Source: Microtetraspora sp. NBRC 16547 | GTDB taxonomy: Bacteria > Actinomycetota > Actinomycetes > Streptosporangiales > Streptosporangiaceae | Length of the DNA stretch: 64,000 bases | Direction of reading: 5' to 3' | Assembly (NCBI RefSeq): GCF_030268965.1 | Contig: NZ_BSSE01000004.1 | Coordinates: 62,001-126,000 of the forward strand | In this document: piece by piece, positions 61,627 to 64,000 of the stretch | How the letters are laid out: every line of letters starts with the position of its first letter | Position numbering within the stretch: the first letter of the stretch is position 1 | The notes under the pieces: model-generated | Told to the model about the DNA's origin: nothing | Databases searched by the model: none | The model's input: the letters and a program-made list of their open reading frames with translations, nothing else | Position numbers and translations under genes: made by a program

Positions 61627-63753
61627 TCACCGCCTGTCGGTCCAGCGTCGGGGGCGGAGTTTGGAATACCGGTGGAACCGCATCGACACCGTCCCGTCCC
61701 CCTGATCGATCACCTCTACCCGGTCCGGGTGGCGGGACTTCCACTTGTTGTCCGCCGCGCACAACGGCGCGAGGTTGTCCAAATCCGTGCGGCCGGTCGG
61801 GTACCACGGCTCGATGTGGTCGATCTCGGCCAGGTAGGCGGGGACGTCGCAGCCTTCGCGGCAGCAGGTCCGGTATCTGGCCAGGATCGCTTCCCGCTGA
61901 TCAGCCGAAGCCAGCCGGCGCGCCCGCCCGAAATCCCTCACGATCCCGTCAGCGTCGCGGAGCACCCGCCGGAGTTCAGCGGTGTAGGCCATCCGGCGCG
62001 CGTCCTCGGCCGGGATAGCGGTGCCGTCCTCCAGGAAGGCCGGCTCTTCCGATTGGCCGGTCAGGGTTTGCTCGGTGACTGATACGTGCATCACGGTGCG
62101 CCGCCCGCCCTCTGATAGGCGGATGGCCAGGGCGTCGGCCATGCGGCGGGCGTGGCTGCGCATGTCAGTGCCGTCGGTCTTGACGGCCAGAGGCTCCAGC
62201 CACGTCTTCAACTGCATCTTCAACTCCGGGTCGAGCAGCCCGCTGAGACGGCCCATCCCATCCGCGGTCTCGGCGATGGTCAGGTGCTGGCGTTCGGTCT
62301 TGGCCGCCGCCCGCGCCAGCCTCCCCTCCGGGTCGATCGTCTCGATGATGGTCTGACCGGCGCGGGCCACGTCCTCGACCGTGGACGCCGACGCCCGCGC
62401 GAGCTGCAGCAGGATCGGCTCGGCCAGCTCGGTCTCGGCGTCATCCAGATGCCGGGTGGTGGACGCGATCGTCGCCGCATACCCGAACGACAGCCGGCCG
62501 GAGGCGAGCAGACAGGCGGTGTGCGGCAGGCGCGGCAGTTGCCGCGCGAGTGTGACGCGTTCTCCGGCGCGGGCCGTGCGTGAGCCGGTGGCCGCTGCCA
62601 GCCATGCTCCGATCGACCGCCGCCCGAACAACTGGTGGCCCTTCCCGGCCTCGGCTATCTGGAGGCGAGCGGCGATCGCGGCTTCGGCCAGATCGATCGC
62701 CCGGGCCAACGCGACGATCTCCGCCATCGCCACCTCGACCTCGGCACCGGCCCCAGTGCCAACACCGGCCCCAGCGCCAGTCTGAGTCTCAGCCTCGGCT
62801 CCAGCCCCGGCCTTGGTCTCGCCCTGCACCTTCCCCGCAGCCGCAGCCAGCCGCTCGGCACGAGCCAGCAGGTCCATGACGTCGCGTCCGGCCAGGTTCA
62901 GATCGGGCCAGTCCCCTACCCGGCAATCACCACCAGCAGCCGGGCCATCACCTTCGAAGCCCTGGCGGCCCTCACCGTCCCGGTGCCCGTCCTGCTGCCG
63001 ATCATCCCGACCGGCCCGCAGGGGACGGTTCACGAACGGCTCGCCGAGGGCGGGGCGGCGGCCTTGCCAGATCCCATCCCAGGCCGACAGGTCGTCACGG
63101 TTGTACCCGGGCCGCGGCTCGTCCCGACCGAAAAGAGCACCGCCATCGCTGCCGAGGCGCTGCGGCCCGCCCCCACCGTCGGCCTCTTCCCTTGGCTCGG
63201 CCGTCCGCTCGCCAGGGCAGGCGGGCCCTGTAAAAGCGGACGCGATCGGCGATCGTGCCGGACCCGAAGGCCGTCCACCGCCGTCAGGCTTCTGGTCTAC
63301 TGCCGCGTACGGAAGGCCGAGCAGCCGCCGAGCCCAAGACAGCGTCTCATCCGGCCCGCCACCTCGCTCACCTCGCCCGTCAGAGCACGCCGTGTCGCCC
63401 GGCTCGCGTCGTGCAGCTCGCCCCTCGGGGCGGGTTGTGTCGTGCGGGGCGGGATCAGGGGCTCCCCCACGACCGTCGGAACTGCGAGCGCGGTCGAGGA
63501 GCACCGCGCCGTAGGAGTCACCGGAGAAGCGATCGGACGCGATGAACCGCGTGCGCCGCCTGGACCCGCGCCGTCGCGGTGATGCGGCAGGCGCGTCGGA
63601 TGAGCGGGACGGAGGTATGTCCTCCGGTCGGCGTGACAGCAGCACGCCACCCGAAAGCATCATCTCTTCGCGCCTCCCCTCCCGCTCTGATGGTTGACCC
63701 TCTGCGAGGATATCGTTCACACGTTCGATGAACAACTTTAAGTAATCACACAT
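61627..63753 (-). CDS. DUF222 / HNH endonuclease-domain protein (13E12 repeat family)
   Basis: 708 aa as read from ATG 63753. The DUF222 domain is at about 295-590 (LARAERLAAAAGK, IGAWLAAATGSRTARAGER, GRLSFGYAATIASTTRHLDD). The C-terminal HNH is CCREGCDVPAYLAEIDHIEPW with NLAPLCAADNKWK. The first about 290 residues are disordered and Arg/Gly/Pro-rich with no homology I recognise and one early TTA codon. The true start may be near 62880 (MDLLARAERL). These genes are multi-copy in actinobacteria and behave like mobile or repeated elements; nuclease activity is probable but the target is unknown. Confidence 0.8.
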   Translation of the reverse strand: MCDYLKLFIERVNDILAEGQPSEREGRREEMMLSGGVLLSRRPEDIPPSRSSDAPAASPRRRGSRRRTRFIASDRFSGDSYGAVLLDRARSSDGRGGAPDPAPHDTTRPEGRAARREPGDTACSDGRGERGGGPDETLSWARRLLGLPYAAVDQKPDGGGRPSGPARSPIASAFTGPACPGERTAEPREEADGGGGPQRLGSDGGALFGRDEPRPGYNRDDLSAWDGIWQGRRPALGEPFVNRPLRAGRDDRQQDGHRDGEGRQGFEGDGPAAGGDCRVGDWPDLNLAGRDVMDLLARAERLAAAAGKVQGETKAGAGAEAETQTGAGAGVGTGAGAEVEVAMAEIVALARAIDLAEAAIAARLQIAEAGKGHQLFGRRSIGAWLAAATGSRTARAGERVTLARQLPRLPHTACLLASGRLSFGYAATIASTTRHLDDAETELAEPILLQLARASASTVEDVARAGQTIIETIDPEGRLARAAAKTERQHLTIAETADGMGRLSGLLDPELKMQLKTWLEPLAVKTDGTDMRSHARRMADALAIRLSEGGRRTVMHVSVTEQTLTGQSEEPAFLEDGTAIPAEDARRMAYTAELRRVLRDADGIVRDFGRARRLASADQREAILARYRTCCREGCDVPAYLAEIDHIEPWYPTGRTDLDNLAPLCAADNKWKSRHPDRVEVIDQGDGTVSMRFHRYSKLRPRRWTDRR

Positions 63754-63769
63754 GCACTATTTGTGAGCA

Positions 63770-63991
63770 TCATGGATGGCATTCCGTTTGGTGGGCATTT
63801 ATGTGACGAGGCGGCTGCGTACGGGCGGTACGCGGGGCAGCCGTTGAGTGTCGCTCGGAGGCCTCTCGCTGTGTGAGAGATTGGGCCTGGCGAAGCCTGA
63901 TGGCCAGTTGGCGAAGTGCGTCACGGAGCTCGTCGGGCTCGATGTCGTACAGGTCGGAGTCGAAGGTGACGAACAGGCCGGCGACTCCCAT
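63770..63991 (-). CDS. Hypothetical protein, possibly 5' partial
   Basis: 73 aa from ATG 63991, but the frame is open to the window end, so the gene may start outside. The N-terminal part FVTFDSDLYDIEPDELRDAL and RQLAIRLRQAQSLTQREASE is an acidic then amphipathic helix; the tail is basic. No known domain. It lies upstream of the HNH gene on the same strand, 17 bp from its first possible start. Confidence 0.4.
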   Translation of the reverse strand: MGVAGLFVTFDSDLYDIEPDELRDALRQLAIRLRQAQSLTQREASERHSTAAPRTARTQPPRHINAHQTECHP

Positions 63992-64000
63992 CCAAGACCA

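Overview
The window is about 64 kb of very GC-rich DNA (roughly 70% G+C by eye) with frequent GTG starts, many 4-bp ATGA/GTGA overlaps, a conservon (roadblock/LC7) operon, a SARP regulator, a DUF222-HNH gene and diterpenoid genes. This fits a filamentous actinomycete. Streptosporangiales is my best guess from gene content, but that is inference. No tRNA, rRNA, CRISPR array or prophage was found.

Layout. 1-5.7 kb: a MacAB-like efflux operon (adaptor, ATPase, permease, Gly-rich membrane protein) running into an OmpR-type two-component pair. 6.4-11.4 kb: two coupled dynamin/YfjP-like GTPases, then a convergent NfeD-SPFH membrane pair. 11.5-17.7 kb: L,D-transpeptidase lipoprotein, homogentisate catabolism (fahA, hmgA) under an IclR regulator, a divergent FAD oxidoreductase and an EF-hand protein. 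17.9-22 kb is an accessory patch: a 5'-truncated phosphotransferase, an AAA ATPase/DUF234 gene behind an AT-rich nested palindrome, an RDD protein and a 30-aa membrane peptide. 22.5-30.6 kb: a compact diterpenoid cluster (P450, class I synthase, class II cyclase) directly followed by a cvnA-B-C-D conservon. 30.7-37.9 kb: a DUF1275 protein, a chaA remnant, a large SARP-NB-ARC-TPR regulator divergent from a previously unannotated 22-aa Trp-heptad-repeat peptide, an MFS exporter and a pentapeptide-repeat protein. 37.4-45.2 kb: a CMD protein with a SigJ-like sigma factor, a cluster of DnaA-box-like sites, then an amine-type catabolic block (APC permease, choline-kinase-like protein, GcvT-type FAD oxidoreductase, PfkB protein lacking its catalytic Asp). 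45.3-47.2 kb: a TnpB-only transposon inserted in a SgcJ/EcaC gene that is itself fused head-to-head to a broken marR. 47.3-51 kb: DJ-1/PfpI protein, DUF72 protein and a large LuxR. 51.2-57.6 kb: a complete dnaK-grpE-dnaJ-cbpM-clpB chaperone operon. 57.7-64 kb: glnII, a TipA-like MerR, an amidohydrolase and a DUF222-HNH protein.

The strongest candidate for something undescribed is the 35-37 kb module. A 22-residue peptide built of three D-(Y/F)-x-W heptads has a strong ribosome binding site. It lies downstream of 11-bp SARP-style direct repeats and upstream of three leader hairpins. It is followed by an exporter and by a pentapeptide-repeat protein of the type that protects gyrase in microcin systems. 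The regulator facing it carries TPRs and could be the sensor. Other notable items are the TnpB insertion, whose empty site can be rebuilt exactly; the diterpenoid-conservon pairing; the DnaA-box cluster away from any dnaA gene; and the PfkB pseudokinase.
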